A stretch of DNA of 48,950 nucleotides from Myxococcales bacterium (lineage in GTDB: Bacteria > Myxococcota_A > Polyangia > Haliangiales > Haliangiaceae): assembly GCA_028287115.1 (NCBI GenBank), contig JAQBQF010000315.1, forward strand, positions 1-48,950, in the 5' to 3' direction. Positions 37,501-45,541 of this stretch are shown here, one piece after another. The first letter of the stretch is position 1, and each line of letters begins with the position of its first letter. The translations under genes were made by a program, and so were the position numbers. The notes beneath the pieces were generated by a model. The model saw nothing but the letters and a program-made list of their open reading frames with translations. It was not told where the DNA came from and did not search any database.

Positions 37501-38300
37501 GCCAGATCGAGCTGGTCGGCCGCTCGCCGCTCCCGGTGGATGAGGATCCGTCGCTCGCTTCGGCCGGCGACCTGCGAGCGCTGCGCGGCTTGCTCGCGAA
37601 GCGCGTCGCGACGCCCGCGGAGATCGAGCAGCAATGCTCGCGCGTGCTCGCGGCCCGCGAGATCCGCAAGACGCTCGCCGCGCTCGGCGATCGCGCGACC
37701 TATCACGCGGTCGATGTTCGGAGCGCCGCGTTCGGCGAGCTGATCGAGGAGCTGTATCGCAAGCACGGCCGCATCGATGCCGTGATCCACGGTGCGGGCG
37801 TGCTCGAAGACAAGCTGATGCGGCAGAAGACGCCGGAGTCGTTCGAGCGCGTGTTCGCGACGAAGGTCGCCGGCGCGCGAATGCTCGTCGAAAAGCTGCG
37901 CTCGGACGTCAAGCGCGTCGTGATGTTCTCGAGCATCTCGGGCACGTTTGGAAATCGCGGCCAGGCCGACTATGCGGCCGCGGGCGACGCACTCGACAAG
38001 CTCGCGTGGTCGCTGCAGCGCACGATCGCGGGCCGCGTCGTGTCGATCGACTGGGGTCCGTGGGCGGGCGCCGGTATGGTATCGCCGGATCTCGAGCGCG
38101 AGTACGCGCGTCGTGGCATCGGCCTCATCGATCCGCAACGCGGGATCGAGGCGCTCCTCGCGGAGCTCGGCGCGGTGGGCGGCGAGTCACAGGTGATCCT
38201 CACCGCGTCGGATCCGCGCGCCTTCGTGCGCCGAACCGCCGAGCGCGGCGAGGCCGCGCCAGCCGATGATCTACCGTCCGATATCACGGTCGATGCGTGA
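31512..38300 (+). CDS. Type I PKS/PUFA-synthase-like megasynthase: (flavin barrel)x2-KS-AT-ACP-KR
   Basis: A 2262-aa protein. Residues 1-290 and 295-600 are two nitronate-monooxygenase/PfaD-like flavin barrels. Barrel 1 has FEAGGLVG, with Leu130 where the catalytic His is expected; barrel 2 has ECGGHVG with His435. KS spans about 652-1095 (Cys842 in DAACAAS, His977 in EAHGTGT, His1017 in IGHTKC). AT spans about 1190-1480 (Ser1286 in GHSYG, His1390 in CAFHSP, malonyl-like). One ACP lies at about 1655-1740, Ser1691 in DLSIDSIKR, the PUFA-synthase signature. KR spans about 1965-2225 (TGGARGI, Ser2141, Tyr2154). Pro/Ala-rich linkers flank the ACP. It should extend malonyl units and reduce the keto group; barrel 2 may be the enoyl reductase. 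It starts the operon; the next gene overlaps its end. Confidence 0.95.
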   Translation: MSVVFNAGDGVPQVIGISPLERPDAGLVTAINDAGALGVLDVGRDPVAAQRALRALGHGGRTFGVRIPEGCAIDELPAQATVVIVTAADQVARWKPRTVIAQVTSLEAARTAIAAGAAGVIAKGFEAGGLVGDETTFVLVQRLVAELSVPVWAQGGIGEHTAAACVAGGAAGVVLDTQLALVRESSLPGNVKAAIAAMDGSETALIGGHRVFTRPDLPVAKQAGLDAAQVRARLGGDDLVKCLLPLGQDAAFAKAFAQRFVTAGQLVRGIRASIAQHLALAAQHRPLAPGSPFAQAHGLKYPIAQGPMSRVSDRARFAEAVAAGGGLPFLALTLMTGTEVRELLSETRRLVGDRPWGVGILGFVPPEIREQQLAVLRDIAPPIALIAGGRPSQASPLEAQGTATYLHVPSPGLLDLFLRDGARRFVFEGSECGGHVGPRTSFALWEQQLVRLLAHDKPAELSVLFAGGIHDARSAAMVATMAAPLAARGARVGVLMGTAYLFTHEAVAAGAIEPGFQAAAIACERTVLLETSPGHSTRCADTEYAEAFEREKHLLEEAGVATKEMWARLEQLNLGRLRIAAKGLKREGEVVSSVDAATQQREGMYMIGQVAALRKGTLSIAELHDDVSAGSTELVAAASDGVEVASESVGGTDVAVIGLAAIFPGAPDTETFWSNIVSGKSSVREVPADRWNAETYYDPNATGADAGKKTPSKWGGFLDEITFDPLSFGIPPKSLAAIEPVQLLSLEIARRALHDAGYGDRAFDRERTAVIFGAEAGTDLSSAYSFRALFPHYVGTLPAGLDGALPTLSEDSFPGVLSNVIAGRIANRLDLGGVNYTVDAACAASLAAVDMAVKELVAGSSDMVLCGGADLHNSINDYLLFSSVHALSPTGQCHTFDANADGIVLGEGVACIVLKRLADAERDGDRIYAVIKAVAGASDGKSLGLTAPRKEGQVRALDRAYRRAGVSPAQVGLVEAHGTGTVVGDRTELATLTEVYTKAGATPANCVLGSVKSQIGHTKCAAGMAGLIKAALSIHHGVLPPTLNIKKPNPAWDRETSPFVFLDQAQPWVAEHRVAAVSAFGFGGANFHAVLSSHRGADPASAQTAWPAELLLFRGTDRAMAVAAIERVQRLLAAEPKLRDLARSVSASGTGPVQVAIVAESIADLRDKLAIAREMTPGTDKRGVFVRAEVAGKVAFLCPGQGSQKTGMLAELFIAFPRLHRFLELGAKWTPKMFPRAAFSREEQKAQAEALTDTRVAQPALGVADLAVAELMQSFGVRPDMIAGHSYGELAALCIAGAFGEAELLALSEARGEAILAAAGGDAGTMAAVAADAAVVVKVIAACDDVVIANHNSQKQCVLSGSTAGIEKAIALVAAAGLTARRIPVACAFHSPIVAGARETLAQTLAGVAVASPRIPVWSNTTAAAYPTEPDGVRALLAEQVAKPVQFAQEIEAMYAAGARIFVETGPGQVLTRLAGEILGDRPHVAVACDTGDHGIRQLLRTLGALAAAGVSIDAEPLFWDRDAAIIELSQEPAKHNGSLWLVNGHSSRPQAGASVERAPAKPVVEAVVAPAPASAAASPSGDSEAARDGVVIEYLRTMRSMITAQRDVMLSYLGSVPSPMIEAAPAGRVIDVASVPQPQAPAPAPVSAPAKPIVIDPMQLVISIVSERTGYPVETLGVDLDLEADLSIDSIKRIEIIGELAQRLGLRVENGAKDADAMVEELATRKTLRSLVAWLSERLGKVEPKAAAAPASEVEELVTAATDAVAIPVNRYQLAIMPTPAPINGHSTFAGKRFAIHAGGEIAKALATRLAAEQAAVQHIEHEVNDQARREDDAAAGPLAGIDGFVDLAVIDSVTAMREMFERVRAAAIAGAKWIFVATQHGQLGRGTGTALGGPAGLIKTVAAEWPNIRARVVDLEPGSSPEDAAATMHTELHAADSHVEIGYVGGVRSSLQVVPADLATSGDIGLDESSVVLITGGARGITAKVAIGLARRYGCQIELVGRSPLPVDEDPSLASAGDLRALRGLLAKRVATPAEIEQQCSRVLAAREIRKTLAALGDRATYHAVDVRSAAFGELIEELYRKHGRIDAVIHGAGVLEDKLMRQKTPESFERVFATKVAGARMLVEKLRSDVKRVVMFSSISGTFGNRGQADYAAAGDALDKLAWSLQRTIAGRVVSIDWGPWAGAGMVSPDLEREYARRGIGLIDPQRGIEALLAELGAVGGESQVILTASDPRAFVRRTAERGEAAPADDLPSDITVDA

Positions 38301-41300
38301 ACCGGTCGCGATCGTCGGCATGGCGACGGTGTTCCCCGGAGCACCTGACCTAAAGACATATTGGTCGAACATCGAGCGCGGCGTCGACGCGATCACCGAT
38401 GTTCCCGCGGGGCGGCTCGATCCGGTGTACTTCGAGGCCGGTGGGTTCGCGTGTCGCCGTGGCGGGTTCGTCGCGCCGACGTTCGATCCGATCGCGTTCG
38501 GCATCATGCCGGTCGCGGCGGCAGGCGCCGAGCCGGATCAGTTGCTCGCGCTTCAGGTCGCGGCGAGCGCGCTCGAAGATGCGGCGGAAGGCAGCGGCCG
38601 CGCGGTGTCTCGCGATCGTGCAGGTGTGATCCTCGGGCGCGGCGGCTATCTGACGGCCGGCATGGCGCGCCTCTCGAATCGCGTGCGCACGTCGCAGCAG
38701 CTCGTCACGACGCTCGCGGAGCTGTTGCCGGATCTCGACGCGGCGACGGTCGACAAGATCCGCACGGCGTTTCAAGCGCGCAGCGGCGATCTAGGCGCGG
38801 AGGCGATCGGTCTCGTTCCGAACCTCGCGGCGTCGCGGATCGCGAATCGCCTCGATCTGCGTGGCCCGGCGTACACGGTCGACGCGGCGTGCGCCAGCTC
38901 GCTGCTCGCGATCGATCAAGGCTGTCGAGAGCTCGGCGACCGCCGCTGTGACCTGATCGTTGCCGGTGGCGTCCACGTCTGTCACGACGTCACGTTCTGG
39001 AGCGTGTTCACGCAGCTCGGTGCGCTCAGCAAGACCTCGAGCATCCGGCCCTTCGACCAGCGTGCCGACGGCATCCTGATCGGCGAAGGCGCGGGCATCG
39101 TCGTACTGAAGCGCCTCGCGGATGCGGAACGCGACGGCGATCGAATCTATGCCGTGATCCGCGGCACCGGCGTGTCGAGCGACGGCCGCGAATCGAGCGC
39201 GATGCGCCCGCGCGCCGACGGGCAGCTCGCCGCGCTCGACGCGGCATGGCGCGATGCGGAGCTCGATCCGAAAACGATCGGGCTCGTCGAGGCCCACGGC
39301 ACGGCGACGCCGACCGGCGACGAGGTCGAATTGCAGGCGCTCAGCCAGTTCTTCGGCGAGCACGAGCACGGACCACGCGCCGGCCTCGGCTCGGTCAAGT
39401 CGATGATCGGCCACGCGATGCCCGCCGCCGGCATCGCTGGGTTGATCAAGACCGCGCTCGCGATCCATCACGGTACGCTTCCGCCGACGTTGCATTGCGA
39501 GCAGCCACACGATGCGCTCGCACGCACGCGGTTCCGCGTCCTGACCACCGCCGAGCCGTGGACCGAGCGCACGCGCCGCGCGGGTGTCAGTGCGTTCGGC
39601 TTCGGCGGGATCAACGCGCACGTCGTGCTCGAGGGAACGGGACACCACGCGCGCCGAGTCGCACCGAACAACGGCGTGCAATTCTCCGATGCCGGTTCGT
39701 CGACCGCAGGGGTCGCGATCCTCGCGATCGCCGGCGATTCGATCGACGCGCTACGCACCGCGCTCGATCGTGGCGCGTCTTCCGAGGGCGGCACGATGAG
39801 GCTCGCGCTGCTCGATCCGACGCCGGAGCGTCGCGCGCTCGCTCACAAGGTCCTCGATCGCGGCCGTGCGCTTCGCGGCAGTCACGACATCTGGTTCGCG
39901 CCGCGCGGGCTCGCGGCCGACAGCGGCAAGCTCGCGTTCGTGTTCCCCGGGATCGAGGCGACATTCGGCGCGAACGTCGGCGATCTCGCACGCGCGCTCG
40001 GTGTTCCGCTGTCACCCGCGATCGCCGCGGCCGCCGGCGCGACCGGTAGCTCGTCGCGCGAGCTCGAGCTGCGGGGCACGGGCGTGTTCGCGCTCGGCCG
40101 CCTCCTCGCGACCGCGCTGTCGCGGCTGCGCATCGTGCCCGATGCGATCGCAGGTCACAGCATGGGCGAATGGACCGGCATGGTCGCCAGCGAGATGATT
40201 CCGCCGGGCGATGTCGATGCGTTCGTCGACAACCTGCCGGCCGGTAGTCTCGAAGTGCCCGATGTCGTGTTCGCGGCGGTCGGCTGCAGCGCCGAAGGCG
40301 CTCGAGGCGCGCTCGACGGCCTCGCCTCGATCAGCGTGTCGCACGACAACTGCCCGCATCAGAGCATCGTGTGCGGCCGGCGCGACTCCGTGCGCATCGC
40401 GATCGAGCGCCTGGGCCAGCGCGGCGTGCTGTGTCAAGAGCTGCCGTTCCGCTCGGGTTTTCACTCGCCGCTGTTCGCGGAGTATCTCGCGCTGCATCGC
40501 AAGCACCTCGCCTCGCTCGCGCTCGTCGCGCCGCGGATTCCGCTGTGGTCGGCGACGACGTGCGCGCCGTATCCCGACGATCCCACCGCGATTCGCGCGC
40601 TCGCGATCGATCACCTCGTCAAGCCGGTGCGCTTCCGCGAGCTCGTCGAGAACCTGTACGCGAGCGGCGTGCGCGCGTTCGTGCAGCTCGGCGTCGGCAG
40701 CATTGCGAGCTTCGTCGACGACACGCTGCGGGGTCGCGAGCATCTCGCGATCGCCGCGGCATCTCCGCAGGCCGCGGGCATGTCCCAGCTCGCGCGCGTG
40801 ACCGCGGCACTCTATGTCGATGGGTTCTTGCCCCACTCGCCGGGGTCCGCTGGCTCGTTCCATCTCGGGCCGGACGGCGACATCGATCTCGCGCCGCGCA
40901 GCTCGCGCCCCGCGCCCCGTTCGGCGATGACGCTCGAGCTCGGCGTCCCGCTGGTTCGGCTTGGCAACGCCGTCCCGCCGTTGACCACCCGAGCGGCGCG
41001 AATCGATCCGACCGGCGACCCGGTGATCGCGGAGCTCCTCGCGACGATCGAGGAGGCGGCGACTGCCAGCCGCGCGGTCGTCGACGCCTATCGTGCGAAG
41101 CAGCGCCCGACGCAAGCGGTCGTCCGCCGCGCACTGTCGGTGGATGCGGTTCCCGCGTTGATCGATCACTGCTTCTATCGCCAACCGCCGCGCTGGCCGA
41201 GCGTCGCCGACCACTACCCCGTCGTCCCGATGACGATGACGATCTCGATGATGATCGACGCCGCGCGGAAGCTCGCCCCCGGCCGCATCGCGATGGCCGT

Positions 41301-42576
41301 GGAAGATATTCGTGCGTATCGCTGGCTCGCCGTTGCGCCGTCGATCGACATCGACATCACCGCGACTGCTCGGCCCGGAGATCGCGTCGACGTCGACATC
41401 CCCGGCTACGCGCGCGCGACGGTGTGCTTCGCCGAGCGTTACCCGGCGGCGCCGGCGCCCGTGCTCGCACCGCTCAAGAATCCTCGGGCGACGCCGATCA
41501 CCGCCGATCGGATGTACGTCGATCGCTGGATGTTCCACGGTCCGCAGTACCAAGGTGTCGTCGGGCTCGGTCCGATGGGGGACGACGGCGTCGACGGCAC
41601 GATCGAGGTCCTGCCGGCTCCGGGCGCGCTGCTCGATTGCGCGGGCCAGCTGATGGGCTGGTGGGTGATGCAGACCGAGCGCGCGGATCGCCTCGCGATG
41701 CCGGTGAAGATCGATCGCGTCGCGTTGTTCGGGCCGGATCCGAACGTCGCCGAGCGGGTCGCCTGTCGCGTGCGGATGCGCCACGTCGGCGAGCGCGAAG
41801 TTCGCGCGGATCTCGAGCTCGTCGCGAACGGTCGCGTGTGGGCGAAGATCGACGGCTGGGAAGATCGCCGGTTCGACAGCGACGATCCGGTGTGGGCCGT
41901 CTTGATGTATCCGGAGACCAACGCGCTCGCGGTGCCGCACGAAGCCGGCTACGTCATGGTCACCGAGCACTGGCGCGGAGCTGCATCTCGCGAGCTGATG
42001 ATGCGGCGCTACCTCGGCGAGCGCGAGCGCGCGGCACACGAGGAGGTGGGACCGCGCGGACGCCGCGGCTGGCTGCTCGGTCGGATCGCGATCAAGGACG
42101 CCGTCCGGCAACACCTGTGGCAGCGGCGGAAGGACGATGTGGGACCGATCTGGCCGGTCGAGATCGAGGTCGATAACGATCCGAGCGGCCGTCCGACCGT
42201 GACGACGACGCATGCGATCGATCTGCGCGTCTCGGTCTCGCACAAAGACGAGCTCGCGGTCGCGATCGTCGGCGATGGCTGCGAGGTCGGCATCGACATC
42301 GAGCGCATCGAGCCGCGCTCCGATGCCTTTACCGGCATCGCGTTTACCGCCGGCGAGATCGCGCTCGGTGCGGGCCGCGATCCCGACGAATGGCTGACAC
42401 GCGTGTGGGCGGCCAAGGAGGCGGTCGGCAAGGCGCGTGGCACCGGCGTCACCAATCCCAAGCAGCTCGAGGTGAGGGCCGCCGAGGGTGATCGTTTGAC
42501 GATCGATCACGAGATCGTCGAGACCCGTCGCGACGGCGCGTACGTGATCGCCTGGACTCGGAGGAACTTGTCATGA
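38293..42576 (+). CDS. Type I PKS subunit: KS-AT-DH-PPTase
   Basis: A 1427-aa protein, numbered from the ATG at 38293, which overlaps the previous stop by 8 bp (an alternative start at 38266 adds 9 residues). KS spans about 5-450 with an intact triad (Cys200 in DAACASS, His335 in EAHGTA, His374 in IGHAMP), so it is not a chain-length factor. An AT lies at about 545-820 (Ser623 in GHSMG, His724 in SGFHSP). A double-hotdog dehydratase lies at about 945-1190: His974 in ADHYPVVP and Asp1115 in LLDCAGQLMGW. The C-terminus (about 1255-1427) is an Sfp-type phosphopantetheinyl transferase with VGIDIE and WAAKEAVGKA. It probably primes the ACPs of this pathway. DH plus PPTase at the C-terminus recalls enediyne PKSs, but KR and ACP are on the partner protein. 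Confidence 0.95.
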   Translation: MREPVAIVGMATVFPGAPDLKTYWSNIERGVDAITDVPAGRLDPVYFEAGGFACRRGGFVAPTFDPIAFGIMPVAAAGAEPDQLLALQVAASALEDAAEGSGRAVSRDRAGVILGRGGYLTAGMARLSNRVRTSQQLVTTLAELLPDLDAATVDKIRTAFQARSGDLGAEAIGLVPNLAASRIANRLDLRGPAYTVDAACASSLLAIDQGCRELGDRRCDLIVAGGVHVCHDVTFWSVFTQLGALSKTSSIRPFDQRADGILIGEGAGIVVLKRLADAERDGDRIYAVIRGTGVSSDGRESSAMRPRADGQLAALDAAWRDAELDPKTIGLVEAHGTATPTGDEVELQALSQFFGEHEHGPRAGLGSVKSMIGHAMPAAGIAGLIKTALAIHHGTLPPTLHCEQPHDALARTRFRVLTTAEPWTERTRRAGVSAFGFGGINAHVVLEGTGHHARRVAPNNGVQFSDAGSSTAGVAILAIAGDSIDALRTALDRGASSEGGTMRLALLDPTPERRALAHKVLDRGRALRGSHDIWFAPRGLAADSGKLAFVFPGIEATFGANVGDLARALGVPLSPAIAAAAGATGSSSRELELRGTGVFALGRLLATALSRLRIVPDAIAGHSMGEWTGMVASEMIPPGDVDAFVDNLPAGSLEVPDVVFAAVGCSAEGARGALDGLASISVSHDNCPHQSIVCGRRDSVRIAIERLGQRGVLCQELPFRSGFHSPLFAEYLALHRKHLASLALVAPRIPLWSATTCAPYPDDPTAIRALAIDHLVKPVRFRELVENLYASGVRAFVQLGVGSIASFVDDTLRGREHLAIAAASPQAAGMSQLARVTAALYVDGFLPHSPGSAGSFHLGPDGDIDLAPRSSRPAPRSAMTLELGVPLVRLGNAVPPLTTRAARIDPTGDPVIAELLATIEEAATASRAVVDAYRAKQRPTQAVVRRALSVDAVPALIDHCFYRQPPRWPSVADHYPVVPMTMTISMMIDAARKLAPGRIAMAVEDIRAYRWLAVAPSIDIDITATARPGDRVDVDIPGYARATVCFAERYPAAPAPVLAPLKNPRATPITADRMYVDRWMFHGPQYQGVVGLGPMGDDGVDGTIEVLPAPGALLDCAGQLMGWWVMQTERADRLAMPVKIDRVALFGPDPNVAERVACRVRMRHVGEREVRADLELVANGRVWAKIDGWEDRRFDSDDPVWAVLMYPETNALAVPHEAGYVMVTEHWRGAASRELMMRRYLGERERAAHEEVGPRGRRGWLLGRIAIKDAVRQHLWQRRKDDVGPIWPVEIEVDNDPSGRPTVTTTHAIDLRVSVSHKDELAVAIVGDGCEVGIDIERIEPRSDAFTGIAFTAGEIALGAGRDPDEWLTRVWAAKEAVGKARGTGVTNPKQLEVRAAEGDRLTIDHEIVETRRDGAYVIAWTRRNLS

Positions 42577-42872
42577 CGTCGTCGCCCGAACGCGCTCACA
42601 CCCACGCCGACATCCTGAGCACCGTCGAGAAGGTCATCCTCGAGGTCGCGGGCGACGAGCTGTTTCTGACCGGACCTATCACGATGGCGACGTCGTTCAA
42701 CGCGGATCTCGAGCTCGAGAGCATCGAGTTCGTCGCGCTCGCCGAGAAGCTCCAGCTCCACTACGGTTCGAAGGTCGACTTCGTCGGATGGATCTCGACG
42801 AAAGAGCTCGACCAGATCATCTCGCTCACGGTCGGTGAGCTCGTGGAGTTTATCGCCTCATGCCGCTTGTAG
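42573..42872 (+). CDS. Stand-alone acyl carrier protein
   Basis: A 99-aa carrier protein. SFNADLELESIEFVALAEKL holds the phosphopantetheine attachment Ser50; the usual D-S-L is replaced by E-S-I. The rest (VDFVGWISTKELDQIISLTVG) completes the four-helix bundle of this less common ACP subtype, often found near alpha/beta hydrolases in lipid clusters. The start overlaps the PKS stop (ATGA) and its end overlaps the first hydrolase by 13 bp. It could carry the starter or finished chain to the release or tailoring enzymes. The fused PPTase upstream is the likely activator. Confidence 0.9.
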   Translation: MTSSPERAHTHADILSTVEKVILEVAGDELFLTGPITMATSFNADLELESIEFVALAEKLQLHYGSKVDFVGWISTKELDQIISLTVGELVEFIASCRL

Positions 42873-43618
42873 CGGCCAACGGGCTCCAGTTCCACGTTCA
42901 GGAGCTGGGTACCGGCAAGACCATCGTGATGGTCCATGGCCTGCTGATCGGCAGCCTCGCATCTTGGTACTTCACCGCGGCGCCTGCGCTCGCTCGCAGT
43001 CATCGCGTCCGGGTCTACGATCTGCGCGGGCATGGCCGGAGCGAACGCATCGCCCGCGGCTACGACGTTCGCACGATGGCCGGTGATCTCGCCGCGCTCG
43101 TCGCGGATCTCGACGAGCCGTTCGATCTCGTCGGGCACAGCTGGGGTGGGCTCGTCGCGTTGCGGTTCGCGCTCGATCATCCGGGGCGTGTGCGTCGGCT
43201 CGTGCTCGTCGAAGCGCCGCTGCCGCCTTCGAGCGTCACCGAGATGGCGGCGTTTCTGCAGGCCGATCGCAGACCGGAGCGGATCATGGATGCGCTGCCC
43301 GAGCAGCTCCGCGAGATGCTCGCGAACGGTGGCCGGCGCAGCGAGCGCCTGCTCGAGTCGTTGAAGTTCTTGCTGCTCGACAGCTCGCTGCTCGCGGATC
43401 TCCGCGCCGAGCCCGATCTCACCGACACCGAGCTCTCGACGCTGCGCTGCTCGTGCCTCGTGGTTTATGGCGACCGGTCGTCGTGCGCACCTGCAGGTGA
43501 TCGCCTCGCGCGCCTCGTCCCGGGGGCGCGGCACGTCGTGTTGCCGGGCGGCCATTTTTTGCATCTCGACGCGCGGGCCGAGCTGACCTCTCTCCTCGAG
43601 GCAAATCTCGATGACTGA
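42860..43618 (+). CDS. Alpha/beta hydrolase, putative thioesterase of the PKS operon
   Basis: A 252-aa alpha/beta-hydrolase-fold protein. VMVHGLLIG forms the oxyanion-hole loop, DLRGHGRSER is the usual strand-loop, the nucleophile elbow is GHSWGG (Ser94), and the catalytic His is in GGHFLH (about 232). No signal peptide is seen. It overlaps the ACP gene by 13 bp and the next hydrolase by 8 bp, so it is tightly coupled to the synthase. It may release the chain as an acid or transfer it, or proofread stalled ACP; lipase or epoxide-hydrolase activity is also possible. Confidence 0.88.
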   Translation: MPLVAANGLQFHVQELGTGKTIVMVHGLLIGSLASWYFTAAPALARSHRVRVYDLRGHGRSERIARGYDVRTMAGDLAALVADLDEPFDLVGHSWGGLVALRFALDHPGRVRRLVLVEAPLPPSSVTEMAAFLQADRRPERIMDALPEQLREMLANGGRRSERLLESLKFLLLDSSLLADLRAEPDLTDTELSTLRCSCLVVYGDRSSCAPAGDRLARLVPGARHVVLPGGHFLHLDARAELTSLLEANLDD

Positions 43619-44387
43619 TGTCGTCGTGAACGGCGTGCGCCATCACGTGCAGCGCCTCGGCGCCGGCGATCGCACGGTCGTGTTCGTGCACGGCCTCGTG
43701 ATGGACAACCTGTCGAGCTTCTACTTCACGCTCGCCAACCCGATCGCGGCGAACGCCGAGGTCATCCTCTACGACTTGCGCGGGCACGGCCTGTCGGAGC
43801 GCCCGAGCGCGGGTTACGCGATCGCCGACCTCGTCGCGGATCTGGCGGCCTTGCTCGACACGCTCGCGATCGAGCGGCCGGTCGAGCTCGTCGGCAATAG
43901 CTTCGGCGGGCTCATCGCGCTCGCATTTGCGGCCGCACATCCCGCGCGTGTCGCGAGCCTCGCACTGATCGACGCGCACGACGGCACCGAGGGCTGGGCG
44001 GCGCAGATGACCGATACGCTCGCCTTGCGCGGCGATGCGCGCGACTCGAAGATCGGCAGCTCGTTCCAGAGCTGGCTCGGCCGCCACAGCGAGCGCAAGC
44101 GAACGCGCCTGGCCCGTGCCGCGGAAGCGCTCGTCGAAGGGACGTCGCTGATCGACGATCTGCGACGATCTCCGACGATGACGACCTCCGCGCTCGCGTC
44201 GATCGCGTGCCCGACGCTCGCGCTCTACGGCGAGCTCTCCGATGTGCGCGATCGCGGCGAACAGCTCGCGAAGACGCTGCCCGCGTGTACGCTACAGATC
44301 TTGCCGGGCTGCACGCATTCGGTGCTGTGGGAAGCGACCGCGGAGGTGCGCGAGCGCGTCACCGCCTTCGTGAAGAGGCCGCGCTGA
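43611..44387 (+). CDS. Second alpha/beta hydrolase of the PKS operon
   Basis: A 258-aa paralogue of the preceding hydrolase. VFVHGLVMD, DLRGHGLSER and GNSFGG (Ser97) mark the fold, and the catalytic His is in GCTHSVLWE (about 236). The nucleophile motif differs from its neighbour (GNSFGG against GHSWGG), so the two are probably not redundant. It overlaps the first hydrolase and shares one base with the glycosyltransferase start (TGATG). Two hydrolases in one cluster suggest one for chain release and one for editing, or one acting after glycosylation. Confidence 0.87.
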   Translation: MTDVVVNGVRHHVQRLGAGDRTVVFVHGLVMDNLSSFYFTLANPIAANAEVILYDLRGHGLSERPSAGYAIADLVADLAALLDTLAIERPVELVGNSFGGLIALAFAAAHPARVASLALIDAHDGTEGWAAQMTDTLALRGDARDSKIGSSFQSWLGRHSERKRTRLARAAEALVEGTSLIDDLRRSPTMTTSALASIACPTLALYGELSDVRDRGEQLAKTLPACTLQILPGCTHSVLWEATAEVRERVTAFVKRPR

Positions 44388-45541
44388 TGGCGCGCATCCT
44401 GTTCGTCGTGCCGCCGCTGACCGGGCATGTCAATCCAACGGTGTCGGTCGCGCGCACGCTCGAGGCTCGCGGCCACGAAGTCGCGTGGGTCGCGCACCCG
44501 GGGACCGTGCGGCCGCTGCTGCCCGCCGGCGCGCGCGTGTTCGCGCTTCCTGAGGCCGTCAACCCGGGCGTGGTCGAACAAGTCACGGATCGTGCGCGCG
44601 CGGTGCGCGGTGCCGCGGCACTGAAGTTTCTGTGGGAGGACTTCCTGATCCCGCTCGCGCGGTCGATGCTGCCGGGGATCGAAGCCGCGGTCTCCGAGTT
44701 CGCGCCGTCGGTGCTCGCCGTCGATCAACAAGCCGTGGCGGGCGGCCTCGTCGCACGCAAGCGAGGTGTGCCGTGGGCGACGCTCGCGACGACCTCGGCC
44801 GGCGTCACCGATCCACTCGCAGCGTTGCCGCAGGTCAAGCGCTGGCTCGCCGATCTCCTCGCGGGCCTCGAGCGCGAAGCGGGCTTGTCACCGACCGACG
44901 CCGGCGAGCTGTCTCCGCATCTCGTGATCGCGTTCACGACGGAGGCGATGGTCGGCCCGCTCGAGCGCTTCCCCGCGCATTACCGATTCGTCGGGCCCTC
45001 GATCAGCGATCGTCCCGAGACCGCGGCGTTTCCATTCGACCAGCTGCGCCGTCCTTGCGTGCTCGTCTCGATGGGGACCGTCAACGCCGAGGCGAGCGGC
45101 CGGTTCTACGCGACGACGATCGCCGCGCTCGAAGATCACGCCGCCCAGGTGATCCTCGTCGCACCGCCGGAGCTCGTCCCACGGCTGCCGAACAACTTCA
45201 TGTCGCAACGTTACGTGCCGCAGCTCGCGCTGCTTCCGCACGTCGACGCGGTCGTCTGCCACGGCGGACACAACACGACGTGCGAGGCGCTCGCGAATGG
45301 CCTGCCACTCGTGATCGCGCCGATCAAAGACGATCAGCCGATCGTCGCCGATCAAGTCGTCGCCGCGGGGGCAGGGCTTCGCGTCAAGTTCGGCCGTGTC
45401 CAGCCTGCCGAGCTCCGCGATGCCGTCACGCGCGTGCTCGACGAGCCAGGCTTTCGCGAGTCCGCCGTGCGAATCCGCGCATCCTTCGCCGCCGCCGGAG
45501 GCGCGAGTGCCGCCGCGAGCGCACTCGAGGCTCTGTCATGA
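44387..45541 (+). CDS. GT1/MGT-family UDP-sugar glycosyltransferase
   Basis: A 384-aa glycosyltransferase with GT-B fold. The N-terminus ILFVVPPLTGHVNPTVSVA is the acceptor-side signature of macrolide-type transferases. The C-terminal donor site includes CHGGHNTTCEALANGLPLV followed by PIKDDQPIVADQV, the GT1 nucleotide-sugar motif. Start at 44387 is fixed by the one-base overlap and the family N-terminus; a longer in-frame start at 44207 lies inside the hydrolase. It probably attaches a sugar to a hydroxyl of the PKS product. The sugar is unknown, since no sugar-nucleotide biosynthesis genes are in the window. Confidence 0.9.
   Translation: MARILFVVPPLTGHVNPTVSVARTLEARGHEVAWVAHPGTVRPLLPAGARVFALPEAVNPGVVEQVTDRARAVRGAAALKFLWEDFLIPLARSMLPGIEAAVSEFAPSVLAVDQQAVAGGLVARKRGVPWATLATTSAGVTDPLAALPQVKRWLADLLAGLEREAGLSPTDAGELSPHLVIAFTTEAMVGPLERFPAHYRFVGPSISDRPETAAFPFDQLRRPCVLVSMGTVNAEASGRFYATTIAALEDHAAQVILVAPPELVPRLPNNFMSQRYVPQLALLPHVDAVVCHGGHNTTCEALANGLPLVIAPIKDDQPIVADQVVAAGAGLRVKFGRVQPAELRDAVTRVLDEPGFRESAVRIRASFAAAGGASAAASALEALS

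Noticed and set aside
33849..38138. 1429-aa open frame on the minus strand, antisense to the first megasynthase
   Set aside because: Arg/Asp/His-rich composition typical of GC-biased antisense shadows; no motif, while the plus strand has clear catalytic domains.
38293..39640. The second KS as a chain-length factor, as in PUFA synthase subunit C
   Set aside because: The Cys-His-His triad is intact, so it should be catalytic.
40012..42510. 832-aa open frame on the minus strand, antisense to the second megasynthase
   Set aside because: Same shadow composition; the plus strand holds AT, DH and PPTase motifs.
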